Positions 22,418 to 32,980 of a stretch of DNA of 64,000 nucleotides are shown here, one piece after another (the stretch's first letter is position 1; each line of letters begins with the position of its first letter). This DNA is from Dipteris shenzhenensis (taxonomy: Eukaryota; Polypodiophyta; Polypodiopsida; Gleicheniales), in the NCBI GenBank assembly GCA_047967505.1, contig CM106538.1. One strand, 5' to 3'. The notes under the pieces were generated by a model. It was not told the DNA's origin and ran no database searches. It saw only the letters and a program-made list of their open reading frames with translations. A program made the position numbers and the translations under genes.

Positions 22418-22532
22418 TATTAGCCGGAAAAGAAATCAGGACAAGAGGCTAGACACTAAGCATGGCGATGCTCAAGGGCCATAGAGGAAAGGAGAACATG
22501 AGGGCAAAATGTTATCATGGGAGGGAAAATGG
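22418..22532 (-). repeat. Truncated 5' LTR of the gypsy element
   Basis: About 115 bp match the left LTR from its CTATTAG edge (CTATTAG at 22417-22423 against 14258-14264). After GGGAAAATGGGA near 22530 the match stops and unrelated sequence starts, so some 870 bp of LTR is missing. A clear tRNA primer-binding site next to the LTR was not identified. Confidence 0.6.
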
Positions 22533-22957
22533 GAAGCAACTTCTCAAAGAGATTGGATTGAGGAGACAAGGAGAAAGAGGAGGAAGACAAATACAAAAAA
22601 GACTAGAAGAGAGGTGTCTTCTATCTTTTATAAAATCTCGTTTTTTATCTTCAATCCTTTGAAATCAAGCACAAAAACTAGCACATAGCCTTAGCAATAC
22701 TCACAAAACGAAATCTCACAAAAAACGAACCTCCGTTGTTCAAAGAGACTCACCTTCTTGAAATACTTCTTTTCAAGAAAGCGCAGAGGGAGAAGGGTGG
22801 AGAGGGAGCACAAGTGTTAGAAGAGAGGTGAGTAGTGGTGAGAAGTGGAGAATAGAGTGGGAGGTCGTCGGGAATAGGTGGGAGGAGAGATTGTAGCTTA
22901 CAATAGAGATTACTAAAGAAAGCACCGCGCATCGCGAGGTTCGGGTTTTAACCCACA

Positions 22958-23120
22958 GCATCACTATATAGCGACGCTGGTCAGTCGCTACATAGCGACG
23001 CTAGTCAGTCACTATATAACGACGCTTATATTTAAAATCATCACTATATAGCGACAGAATAGAGCAAATCGTCGCTATATATCGACGGAACAGGTCAAAA
23101 TGTTGCTATATAGCGATGCT
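22958..23120. repeat. Left subterminal palindrome array of CACTA 2
   Basis: Six degenerate GTCGCTATATAGCGAC units (for example ATCACTATATAGCGACG and CAGTCGCTACATAGCGACG) are spaced about 25-32 bp. They are less perfect than the array at 3144-3262, consistent with greater age. Confidence 0.8.
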
Positions 23121-23221
23121 TCAGGACACTTCATGTTTAAAGTTAAAAAAGAAGCTCATAGATACTATTTTATAACTGTTAATATATTTCCTTGCAACTT
23201 ATGTTGTGATTTTATAAGTGC

Positions 23222-25024
23222 AGATAGAAGAGACGAGTGGAAGGTCGTCCGATGATGCGCCAATGCCTGGGAGCACAAAGTGGCTTACGGAGAGGTTATA
23301 TTGTCATTGCACTCATTGCAAGCGAGAAGTACGACATCAATGTCATATTATCATGTGCCACTTGCAGATGTATGGGGAGGAGCCCGAACCAGTACCCACC
23401 GTTGGTGTTGCACGTGTTGATGGATTATCGGTAAGTCAAAGCTATTTAAGTTCACGGTTAATATTGGATACCATTATGGTACGAAACCTTGAGACAATAT
23501 CTTATATTTACATGAAATCTTAAAACAGGATGAGGAGGCTGACGAGGGTATGCATATACCTTCACACTTTGAGCATCATATTTGAAGGCAAGTGACTGGA
23601 TTCAAGCTTCGAGGGCGAATGGAGAGGAACGTCCTCCTGGTATGAAGAGGCTATTGATCTTTCACGAGCTTCCTTATTGGGTTCAGTTACAAATCAATCA
23701 TCTCTTGGATCCCATCCATATCTTCAAGAATCTGGGGGCTACTATTTGGGCACACTTGGTTGGTTCCAAAGACTCGAGAGGAGTGCGAGAAGACTTGCGT
23801 GCTATGAATAAGATGTCTCATTTGTGACCCCAAGTGCATGCTGCGGCAAAAGTTGTCCTCCCGAAAGCAACATGGATCCTCTCTATGAGGGAGGAGGCAG
23901 TGGTCAAGGCAGACATTGCCTCTTTTCAAACACCGACAGGGTACATGCATTGCTTGAAAGGAGCATTTTCAAAGGACAATAAGCTTAGTGGACTCAAGTC
24001 CCATGATTTGCACAATGTCTTACAGGTATTCTATGCTGTAGAATTAGTGTACCGATAATTGTGATGCATTAGCGTAATTATGATTATGTTATATTGTTGA
24101 CATGACTTCTTTGTTGCTTTGATAGTTCATCCTCCCAATTACAATAAAAGGGTGCTTACAAGAGATGTTAGAAATGCTATATTCAAGATCAGTGGTATTG
24201 TGAGATATGCTTACTATCAAATCGCATTGATTGCATTTTCTTCAATTTAAGATGATTAATTATGAAAATAATTTTCTTCAATTTAAGCTGATTAATCTGT
24301 AGACTAATTATGAAAATATCTTATGGACATGTGAAATAGGTGGATACCTCAAAAAGAGATCTCCAAATCGAGCATCGAGAAGGCTAGGGTGGAATCCATC
24401 GAAGCCGTATGCTTGCTTGAGAAGCACTTTTCCATGAGCATTATGACAACTCAAGTCCACTTGCTTGTGCACATTGTCGATGAGGTGGCTATTGCAGGTA
24501 CCGTTCATAGTCGATGGATGTTTTTTCTCAAGCAGTTTATGAAAACTTTGAAGGGATTTGTAAGACTAAGAGCAAGACCAGAAGCAAGCATGGTAGAGGG
24601 ATGGCTTGTGCAAGAGTCATTAGTATATATCACGGAGTTTCTTGCATCCACGGATCCTGATATGCTGCAAGCTTGTCATAACAAGAATGATGATCGCATC
24701 ATTGGCGAGGTTCCCCAAGAAAAAGGGATTGAAAGAAATATGAGCGAAGAGCAAATGGAGAAATTCAATAAGTTTTGTATCCTCAATAGCCCTGAGATGC
24801 AGAAGTGGATTGACAGATATGAAGTGGCTAAAGCAGAAAGAATAAATGCAAGAACGAGATTCAAAGTAATGTACGGGCGATCGCAACCATATCCACGGGA
24901 TCTGGCTCTTCTCCCCACTCACATGTCACTTGATTGGCTACAACTGGCTCTACGTAAAGCCGAATGCGATGGAGAGACAATAAACGAGTGTGAGCGAGAG
25001 TTATCATCTGGATGTATGATGCAT
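23222..25024 (+). pseudogene. CACTA TNP2-type transposase, partial (C-terminal half)
   Basis: An exon at about 23222-23428 has RLYCHCTHCKREV and HLQMYG, like the transposase-associated zinc domain; donor GTAAGT follows. The next exon (from 23529) picks up in the late part of Transposase_21: FHELPYW, HIFKNLGATIWAHL, then KLSGLKSHDLHNVLQ near 23980-24026. A short exon (about 24127) has LPITIKGCLQEML. The exon 24341-25024 carries DUF4218: LEKHFSMSIMTTQVHLLVHI, SRWMFFLKQFMKTLKGFVR and RARPEASMVEGW. Most of the catalytic first half of Transposase_21 is missing between 23430 and 23580, and a stop lies in the exon after 23529. It cannot be an active transposase. Confidence 0.75.
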
Positions 25025-25087
25025 GTAAGTTTCTTACCTCTTGACGTAATTAAGTAATTATTTGTGGCAATATATGCTATAAAATAG

Positions 25088-26033
25088 ATGCATCTTCATT
25101 GTTTTAATGATGCTCTTTTACAATACAAAAAGTACAGTGCATTATGGTCATATGGACGACATTTGCGTGTGCTACGCATCGATTCAAAGAGAGTCACGTA
25201 TGATTATGGAGTCATGGCTAACTTCACACAAGATAGCTGAGCAAGTGCTTTGGATACCAATCTTCTCTCCTCACACTTGGATTATTGTGAAACCATACGC
25301 GAAATCTATGAAGCTGATTTCAGACGATTTAGTATTTTCATTCTTAATGTAAAATGGTTTAGAACTATTTACAACGGTCCCCATGCAATAGTGAGAAAAG
25401 ATAGTAGCAGATTCTTTGCAATAAACTCCACCAAACATTGGACCAATGAAAGTAATACTTTTGTTCTTCCTGAGCACTGTGAGCAGATGCATACTAATGA
25501 TTTAATTAATTGAAGCTTTCATTTTTAAAGATCCATTAATACATGTACTTAAGCATAATTTCATATATATAATTGACGACATCTGGCACCCATCTTCAAT
25601 ATAGGTGGTTTTTCATCCGGATCGTTCTGATCCAAGATGGTGGTATGTGATCCAAGTTGCACCACGAAGTAAGAAAATTTTTGAAGATAAAGATGTGGAT
25701 ATGGAGATGCCACTACCAATGCCGGATCCAATTGATCTCGATGAATCTAGCGAAGAAGATGAAGATCATAATATGAGCCAAGAGAAAGATGTGCATAATG
25801 ACATCACACGGGAGGAAGATGGAGATCACGATATTGAGGAAGAAGACAACGATCATCAAGAATCACCACACTTTATTGAAGAAGATGATCAAGTACTTTT
25901 AGGTGAACGTACGATGCTAGAGTACGATGATGATCATATAGGAGATCAACTCGATATAGAGCTAGAGATAGACTTGTTTGGCACGTTAGACTTGGCTCAA
26001 GATGAAACAGTTGATGTAAATGCTCTTCATTGA
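25088..26033 (+). pseudogene. CACTA transposase C-terminal region, DUF4216-like with acidic tail
   Basis: The frame 25250-25513 reads IREIYEADFRRFSIFILNVK, then KWF and, later, NTFVLPEHCEQM, which fits DUF4216. After an intron, 25605-26033 starts VVFHPDRSDPRWWYVIQVAP, the end of that domain, and runs into a long Asp/Glu-rich tail ending in VDVNALH. These domains follow DUF4218 in plant TNP2 proteins, so this is the 3' part of the same gene. Exon borders are inferred. Confidence 0.65.
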
Positions 26034-26201
26034 TTTTTTTCATCTCAAACTTGGACATGAATATATGAGCTTCAAAGGCTTGATGTACATGCTCTCATAC
26101 TTTTATTCTCTCAAAAGGTCAAACATGTATGAAAATTTAAAAAAATTTGTCCTTGGAAAAAACTAACTTTTAAGGCCTATATGAGTAAAAAAGCTCTCTG
26201 G

Positions 26202-26336
26202 AAAACGTCGCTATAAAATAGTATCTCAGTGTCGCTATATAGCGACACTTAGATTTCTGACAAACATCACTATATAGTGACTTTAGAAATCGTCGCTATA
26301 TAGCAACATTTGCTTAAAGTCGCTATATAGCGACGC
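26202..26336. repeat. Right subterminal palindrome array of CACTA 2
   Basis: Five units related to GTCGCTATATAGCGAC (one GTGTCGCTATATAGCGACAC is perfect) are spaced about 25-30 bp. The terminal repeat follows at 26410-26430. Confidence 0.8.
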
Positions 26337-26430
26337 TTTACGGGATGCACTTCCCATACCGATGATTAGCACCTTGCACGCGCTAAACGTCGGAACTTAA
26401 ACGTCGCAATAGGATCCGTGTGTAGTAGTG

Positions 26431-27162
26431 TGACATCTTCCTTGGGCTATAGTAACATGCTGGAAGTTTGTCAAACCATGCAAGTCAAAAGGAGATAAGG
26501 GAAGTTGAAAATATGTCGTCTTCTTGTCAAGGAGAGCAGGAAAAGCCAAGAGATCAGAAAGGTTCTAGTCAAAAGAGACATGAGGAACCACGACACTCCA
26601 GGTATATTCACACTTGATTTGGACGTCACATCGGGGTCATATCCAAATGCTTCAAAGAAGCTGTTATACTTGAGTGCAACAGAATGAAGGACATTTGGGG
26701 GCTCAGGAGGGAGAGGAGAGGATGTCTTATGAATCGTCCTCATCCCATTGCCGATTGATCAGAGATTTGTGAAGCCAACCTTACCCATATAACCTTCCTC
26801 TATTTTTGCCATTCACCCTCTCCTCCTTCCTCCTGCCCATCATCCCTACTACTCCCATTTTGCTTATCATCCCTACTCATGTGTGTGTGCATGCTTGAGG
26901 GCTAGCAAGGTTAGGTTTAGGTTTAGGTTTAAGTTCCGTTAAGTATATAGTTAAGATTAGCATTAGCTTATGTCTTTATGGATGACGTATGGGGTACATG
27001 GGTGTAAATGTTAGGGGATTTTCTGGTCAAACTATGCCTAGCGTTATGGACTGTATTGTGGGTGATGTGTAAGTTTGTATCTATGGCATTTTTTTGTAAA
27101 TTATGATTTGGCATTATGTAGCCTTAGCCACTAAAAAAGTAGACCCATTACATGCTTGTATG

Positions 27163-27168
<6 letters not shown>
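26431..27168. other. No gene; short telomere-like stretch
   Basis: Non-coding. At about 26908-26934 there is GGTTAGG followed by three TTTAGG units, a short telomere-like sequence too small to be a real interstitial array. Confidence 0.5.

Positions 27169-27216
<48 letters not shown>
27169..27216. repeat. Compound microsatellite (CT)n(CA)n
   Basis: An uninterrupted CT run is followed by a CA run. Confidence 0.95.
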
Positions 27217-27217
<1 letters not shown>

Positions 27218-27535
27218 TGAGGAGTTACGAGGTGCACACTACCTAAGGCCTATGTCAAGTGGTAGTAGGTTTCCTTTCCTAGGGCAATCAGACGCAGGCA
27301 GCCACTCACATGGGCGAGCACCCAAATCCCCTTGAGTCTGCAATTTATGTGGTCCCCAGGAAAGGACATGGGGAGGCTTGTTGACAGGCAACCGACCCGA
27401 GAGCATGTAGGTCGACCCTTGTCCTAATGATGTGATAATGAGTTCCATTCTTAAGGTACGCCAGCGACCATCGATCCATATCAATCGGGCTTGTGTGTCA
27501 TCATTGCCAACCACGAGCTTCACGATTGTTTTCTT

Positions 27536-27742
27536 TTCTCTTTTTTTTGAACACACCCACACCATACTCATGCACCCGAGGTCCTATCGAGGGGCACTCG
27601 CCCTGGACCAGTGGGCAATGGGTCCACAGCTGTGGCACTCACACATACCCAACCACAAGCTAGGATTCCATGCCCCATATTCCACCAAGACTTGAACCCA
27701 TGACATGAACACTCAAACCACTAGGCCACAACCTTGGGGATC
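27536..27742 (-). mobile_element. tRNA-derived SINE
   Basis: On the minus strand the unit begins near 27742 with GTGGCCTAGTGGTTTGAG (A box TGGCCTAGTGG) and has the B box GGTTCAAGTCT 25-30 bp further on. A body of about 130 bp without coding potential follows, then an A-rich tail (TTCAAAAAAAAGAG) ending near 27536. This is the structure of a plant SINE transcribed by RNA polymerase III and mobilised by a LINE. No clear target-site duplication was seen, so it may be old. Confidence 0.7.
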
Positions 27743-28312
27743 ATTTTGGCCGTTGAATTGGAACCCACGTGAGTGAGTAGGTCGATGTGATGGCCCGTAC
27801 TCGTTCTTAGTTAATTGTGGCTTGATAATATCGAAGTCAAAGTCGACAAAGGGGACCTGCAAGGTTCATAACCGAGCGTTCATATAAGCATGAATAATCA
27901 ACAAACATAACCCAGCATTCATGTAAGCTAAGCGTTCAATGCTTTCAAAGTCGCAACGATGGAGACACTCAAAGCTGCAATTTCTTCTACCTCGAGGTAC
28001 GTAGCCCACATTGTTTTGAATAAAAGGGAGTGACTGCCGCTACCATCAACCACAAAATGCAATTTCATAACCCCACAAAAGAGAGAGACTTCGTGGAAAC
28101 GGCCTAATTATTCTGCAACGAGAGATTCAAGCAACCAAATGAGCACCACGACGTAGGAGGAGCAGACATATTTTAGTGATTTGAATTTGATCACACCGAT
28201 TGAACAGCATCAATCCGCCTACGACGAGCCAACTTGTAATCACTCTGTTTGACTTTCTTCCATTTGCCTGGAAAACTTGCCCCCCCCCGCAAGCTTTTGA
28301 CCCGTGAGACGA

Positions 28313-28321
28313 TACAAATAA
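28313..28321 (+). promoter_or_regulatory. TATA-like TACAAATAA of peptide gene copy C
   Basis: TACAAATAACCTCT is kept here as in copies A and B despite considerable drift around it, 240 bp upstream of the ATG at 28553. Confidence 0.45.
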
Positions 28322-28552
28322 CCTCTCTGCCTCGTTGCCATAATCAGAAAACTAGCTCCCAATTCATTTCCTTGCGCCGCTTCGCTCCCGTCTTGATTCT
28401 TCTTCCTCATACAACCTTATCTTTTTTTGAGAATTGTCTCTCATTAGTACTCAGATCATAGTCTATAAACGTTTTCTCGGCGCAGAACAATTTGACGAGA
28501 TTACTCTGTCGTGAAGGGCAACCCACAGCCACAGTCTAGCCCTGTAAGCTCG

Positions 28553-28969
28553 ATGTCTACAAGCAGCAAGGCTTTGTGCCTTCTTATAATCGTCGTGATG
28601 TTGCTAGCGCTCCCAGTTGAATCTCGCAGAATGGAATCACATACTCACCACCATTCTCGAAGACGCCAGAGACAGCAGGGACAGTACATGCTCCAAAGCC
28701 TCCCCACCTCGCCTTATACTAGCCAGAGGACTAGCAGAAGATCGCACGCACAAGAGAACACTGACGAGCAAATAAGGCTATTAGACGTCAGAAATCAAAG
28801 CACACCAACGGGCCGGGGACTAAGGTTCCGTAACCGCAAAGTCTTAAGACCTGTTGCAAACCAACGGCAGTCCCTCTTCCGAGCAGCAGCTGCTCATGTG
28901 CAGTTCAACAGACTGAGCACTCCAGTTTCAGGGCCAAACCCTGGAGGCAATTCAGTACCAGCGCCGTGA
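28553..28969 (+). CDS. Small secreted SGP-type peptide precursor, copy C (138 aa)
   Basis: Start chosen at ATG 28553 because the signal peptide follows it (MSTSSKALCLLIIVVMLLAL, cleavage likely near PVES) and the ATG aligns with copies A and B; the frame upstream has no ATG. The middle is basic and variable, with RRRQRQQG and SRRSHAQEN as possible processing sites. The C-terminus reads QFNRLSTPVSGPNPGGNSVP plus AP and the stop. That end is the best conserved part between copies. The layout (secretion signal, variable pro-region, short Pro/Gly-rich conserved end) is that of plant peptide hormone precursors. The SGPNP core recalls CLE (R..P.GPNP..N), and SGP recalls IDA and PIP, but spacing matches none strictly. 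Single exon. Function not known. Confidence 0.7.
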   Translation: MSTSSKALCLLIIVVMLLALPVESRRMESHTHHHSRRRQRQQGQYMLQSLPTSPYTSQRTSRRSHAQENTDEQIRLLDVRNQSTPTGRGLRFRNRKVLRPVANQRQSLFRAAAAHVQFNRLSTPVSGPNPGGNSVPAP

Positions 28970-29040
28970 TTATCTTGTGCCAATCACAGAAAGCGCCCTA
29001 GTCATTGCCTTTGTCGTTGCCACGAAGTTGATACAATGCT

Positions 29041-29075
29041 AGAGGCAATTCCGCACCAGCGCCATCGAGACAAAC
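29041..29075 (+). repeat. Partial second copy of the peptide C-terminal coding segment
   Basis: GAGGCAATTCCGCACCAGCGCC at 29041 onward repeats GGAGGCAATTCAGTACCAGCGCC at the end of the copy C gene (about 28944-28966). In frame it would read GNSAPAP against GGNSVPAP. It lies beyond the stop codon and looks like a small local duplication in the 3' untranslated region. Confidence 0.5.
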
Positions 29076-29699
29076 CATGAGGAACGCCAGGGCAACATGA
29101 TAGATTATTATGCACCTTTGATCTAGAAGAAACGATTCTCTCAAGGACGGATAGTTCAAGAAACTCTAAGGTTAACTTCTCCAAACGTATGATAGTATGC
29201 AGAAAGAGCCTTCCGAACCCTTGCAGCCCGATAGAATGGCATTGTGATGCCCTACGTTTGTTCAAACAATGTGTATAGTACTGCGTATTTGATTGGTTTC
29301 TACAACAAACAGGGGCTACTGAAAAAGAGAAGTTGCCCAAGAAGAAAACCAAAGAATTGTATGTTTTGAATTTATCAAAATTACGGCTTTTCTATGAGAA
29401 TGGATTCTTTAATTCTAGAATTCGTGGAATTGAACTATAGATTCTAAGTAATAGCATTCATAGCTTTTTTCAATCGTTTATAAGATGAAAATGATTTGAA
29501 TATGTACCTATGAAGAACAAAACAAATTATACATGTTGAACTTAAAATTTTGTGCTTATATGGAACAAGTGTTTGAAAGTGTGACTCCCTATCATGTTTG
29601 AGTGAATAAAACATTGACTTTTTGAATTTCCTAAATTATTTATTCCATTCACAAAGGACAAGGTACAAAAATACTCTGCCATACCCACAAACTCCTCTT

Positions 29700-30390
29700 C
29701 CAGGATCGAGAGAGGGAGTGGAAAGAATGGGTTGGTGCCCCTCATTTCTCATTCCAGGATCCTGAGAGTGTGGTGGCCGTTGAGGGTGGCTGGGTGGAGG
29801 AGGTGGCAAGCAAGGGGGAGGGGTAGGGTTGAGGTCGGCGAGGTGATCACACCAGCGAGGCGGAGGGGAGGGAGTGAGAGGGTGATCACAACGAGGCTGA
29901 GGGGAGGGGCAAAGGAACATTAAAGGTTAATTAGATTAGCTTAATTGACATTAGGAGGTTTAGCATAGGTTAATGTTTTAATTAAATTGCCAACTGATTT
30001 TTTCAATGAATCATGCAAATTTTGTAACTTTTTTTAATCCAATCCAAATTCCTAATGCCAAGACAATTGAAATAGAAAATTACAAACCTAATGCAAAAAG
30101 TTTGATGCAAATTCGATGCTCGAGCACAAAGTTAGAGAATTTTTAGAATTAGTAGAGCCATTAGTATTATCTATTTCAATGAGAGGAGGTCAAACATTAA
30201 AATACAAAATAAGTTTTAAGGTCAAGAGGAATATAGATTTCAATTGCTAAATTTATTAAAAATCTTCTCATCGTATCTTCTAACATTAAAACAAAGAAAA
30301 ACTAATTTGGTGATGACATGTGGCAAGAAAAAAATTTCTACAAGCAAAGTTTTACAAACCAAGCTTACAAAAAAACATGCGTAGTCCATA
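29700..30390. other. No gene recognised
   Basis: A GC-rich purine stretch (about 29750-29920) and AT-rich non-coding DNA. ORFs here are low-complexity. Confidence 0.5.
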
Positions 30391-30424
30391 ATAATGGGGG
30401 TAACATTAAAATTCCATGTTAATT

Positions 30425-30612
30425 ACAAGTTCTGTTTGTGTGTGTATGTGTGCATGAGTGCATGTTTGCACATGCATGCGTATGAGATGCCTACATCGAT
30501 GTGTATGTGCATGCGCATTTCGTGTGCATGTGCGAATGCATGCACACATTTGTGCATGTATGTGTGTGTAGATGCATCTCTGTGTGTGTGTGTGTGCATG
30601 CGCGTGGGAGAG
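30425..30612. repeat. Alternating purine-pyrimidine (TG/CA-rich) tract
   Basis: About 190 bp dominated by TGTG, TGCATG and GCATGCG steps. Overlapping ORFs on both strands are composition artefacts. Such DNA can adopt left-handed form; that is general knowledge, not shown here. Confidence 0.8.
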
Positions 30613-30929
30613 AGACACTCATGTATGACCAACTTCCATTTTCATCTAAATACCCTTACACATTTTCCACAATCCTCATCACATATTCAACTATTTGCTG
30701 AATAAAACACATGACACTTTACTATGGGTTATCTCTATAGAAGTCAATTGATCTCTCCAAGTCTATGACAAATCATTAAAGGAGATGATGATAATTCCAT
30801 CAAATGGGATTATTGTATGCATATATATGTATGTGTAGAGAATCACAAAGTAGTATTTTACACAACCCACTAATTGCGCAATCTGCAATGCTCTTGTCTC
30901 AAGGATAGAGTTTCAACATGGAAAAAGGT

Positions 30930-31510
30930 TCTTCCTTCTTTTTTCCCTAATTATTGGTCATTTGTAAAGTTGAACATGCACATTTTGGCATTTTCAAACA
31001 TGCAAAGGTGTGTATTGCTTATCTGTATGTGTTTGATGGTTAAGGCACTTTGAACAAACCTTTGAATAAGTATTTTCCATAAACTTGTATTTTTCCCTAA
31101 GATTTTTATGAAATTGGAGATTGCACAGCCAAAATTTATGAAATCTATGTAGTCATTTGTATGGTGCACCTTGCACATTTTCTCTATGTTCTTCTTTTAC
31201 TTTTTCTCAAGTTTGAGTGCATAACTGCCAAAAAGTTGTGCAATGATATGCGTATATCATAGATGTACATTGTTGTACGTTGCCAATGGTCACGAAACTT
31301 TGAAAAAAACTTTCAATGAGTAAGTCACTTATACTTGAAAAGATTCATAATGATGCGTGTCACGTATATGGTGGGATATGCACATCTTCTCATTTTTAAA
31401 CAAGCTACACATTGCATAAGCACCCAAAACATGTGCATCCATACACTTATACCCAATGTGTATATTGGAGATGGTCACCAAACTTTGCAAAGACCTTTTA
31501 ATGATTAACG
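30930..31510. repeat. Strongly decayed relatives of the 187-bp repeat
   Basis: Echoes of the array markers recur in order: CATTTTCAAACATGCAAAGG, a GTATGTG motif, TTTGAATAAGT or TTTCAATGAGTAAG, GATATGCACATCTTC, TTGCATAAGCACCC and TTTGCAAAGACC. Spacing is roughly 190-280 bp. The relation is by eye only. Confidence 0.4.
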
Positions 31511-32069
31511 ACAAGCAACCAATCACCCAAGTTCCCCAATGCTACTCTTGGGCCTTAGAACAATAACCCCTTCCCCATGAGGGAGCTCAGTCAACCAATT
31601 ATTCCAACATTTACTATTTGAAAACTCATTCTATTAAGCCTACATGATCTCAAGTGACATCCCTAAATCATCTTTTAAGGAAATTATAGTACTATACTAG
31701 TAAAAAAGTGGTCCACCTTACTATGTACCAACCCATTTAAAGTTATCATCACTACTCCACCTAAATGGAGTAACTCTAATCCACTCTTTTTACGAAAGAT
31801 GTAACATTGATCCACATTTTGAGCTTAACCCAAGTTACTCCCAAGTCCAATGCAACATAATATGTGGATAACAAATTTTCTTTCCACAAGATAGATCCCA
31901 CCTACTAAAAACTCTTATTCATGTCTACTATCATGAAGGTGCACTAAGAGCTAACTCAATATATTGAGGACATAGCATTATCAACTCAAGTGCACCAAAT
32001 TTCAACCTTATTGGAACGGAGAGCTCTTCTTATGGTCACAAGTAAAAATAATTGATATTGTAAAAGGTG
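31511..32069. other. No gene recognised
   Basis: AT-rich non-coding DNA up to the left edge of duplication copy B. Confidence 0.5.
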
Positions 32070-32677
32070 ATTCAAGTGGCTAGTCCCTAATTGAGAAATT
32101 TCAAGAGCCACGTAAACGATCCCTTGAAACTGTGATTGCCTCGGAGCTCTCACTATGCAAGTCTGAAACGTTCGAACATTGAACGCTCGGTGATTTTTCT
32201 TGATTATCCACGCTTACGTCGCCTCGTGGGAACCTTGAGGTGACCTTCGTCGACTTTGAACTCACAAGCGATCCTATAAATACACCACGATTGACTAAGA
32301 AACGAGTCACGAGCTCCAACTAGAGGAAAATGAGGCGAGAGACGGCGACTCCCTCATTCTCGCAATTCAACGGCGAGAAAAATGACGATGATGAGATCCA
32401 AATTGTTTCAACGAGCGGCTTCTACAACGATACAAATTGTTTCAACGAAAGATTCAAGTAACCAAAACATGAGCATACGTAGGAGGAGCAGACATTTTTT
32501 GAGTAATTTGAATTTGACTCATCACACCGATTGAACTGCATGGCAGCAGCGAGAAATCCGCGTAAAATGACGTCGTTTGCCTTGCTGCCGTTTGCCTCCT
32601 TGCTTTGAAAACTTGTCCCTTCTTGCAAGCTTTTGACCTGCAGCCAACCCCGCAACCCAACCTGCTCACGAGAAGGT

Positions 32678-32686
32678 TACAAATAA
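32678..32686 (+). promoter_or_regulatory. TATA-like TACAAATAA of peptide gene copy B
   Basis: Same motif and position as in copies A and C. A TGACGTCA palindrome lies downstream in the leader (32890-32897); in copy A that site reads TGATGTCA. Confidence 0.45.
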
Positions 32687-32980
32687 CCTCTTTGTCTCAT
32701 GATCGCCATAGTCAGAAACTAGCTCTGCTTCCATCCTGATCCTGCTTCTTGATTCTGTCCTCCTGCTTCTGATTTTTGTTCCTCGTACAACCTTACCTTG
32801 TCGTGGGGATTACCTCTACCTCTTCCACTCAATCTTTACTAAGTTCATAGCTGCTGCCATCTGTAATCGTCTTTCGGCACAAAGCATTTTGACGTCATAA
32901 TTCTGTGCTGAGGAGCAACCAAGGGCGGACGTAGATCAGTGTGCATTGGTGCAGGAGCTAGTGTAGCCTCGTTAAGGTTG

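Larger units (their letters stand above)
14258..22532 (-). mobile_element. Ty3/gypsy retrotransposon, Tat-like, minus strand, defective
   Basis: Reading the minus strand from high to low coordinates: truncated 5' LTR (22418-22532), long leader with an inserted SINE-like unit, an RNase H-like domain (20640-21041), gag with zinc knuckle (18956-20119), protease, reverse transcriptase, RNase H, integrase, a polypurine tract (15248-15261) and a 3' LTR (14258-15247). The order PR-RT-RH-IN is Ty3/gypsy. The integrase style and the extra RNase H point to the Tat lineage; no chromodomain follows the integrase. Frameshifts and stops in every gene, plus the truncated 5' LTR, make it immobile. Confidence 0.85.
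22533..26430 (+). mobile_element. Second CACTA element, defective, right end at 26430
   Basis: Palindrome arrays at 22958-23120 and 26202-26336 bracket a TNP2-type gene on the plus strand. The right end reads GGATCCGTGTGTAGTAGTG, i.e. terminal repeat CACTACTACACACGGATCC. The left terminus was not found; 22533-22957 is unassigned and begins where the gypsy LTR breaks off. The 3 bp after the end are TGA. The terminal repeat differs from the family at 3378 and 14184 although the subterminal palindrome is the same. Confidence 0.75.
28100..29680. repeat. Third, older copy of the peptide gene unit (copy C)
   Basis: Similarity with copy B runs from the upstream region (GATTCAAGCAACC, CGTAGGAGGAGCAGACAT, TTGATCACACCGATTGAA) through the coding region to the 3' flank (GATGAAAATGATTTGAATA; CATTCACA..GACAAGGTACAAAA). 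It is clearly more diverged than A is from B, so it dates from an earlier duplication. Confidence 0.8.

Noticed and set aside
14184-26430. A single 12-kb CACTA element with the gypsy nested inside
   Set aside because: Terminal repeats at 14184 and 26430 differ beyond CACTAC, and the 3 bp outside (AGA/TGA) are not a clean target duplication.
26908-26934. Interstitial telomere array
   Set aside because: Only three TTTAGG units plus one partial; too short and not the canonical TTTAGGG.
28910-28966. Calling the peptide genes CLE genes outright
   Set aside because: The SGPNP core fits, but R-to-P spacing and the extra residues after N do not match the CLE 12-mer, and I cannot run a profile search.
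30394-30705. Cys/His-rich ORFs in both strands
   Set aside because: Produced by TG/CA-rich simple sequence, not metal-binding proteins.
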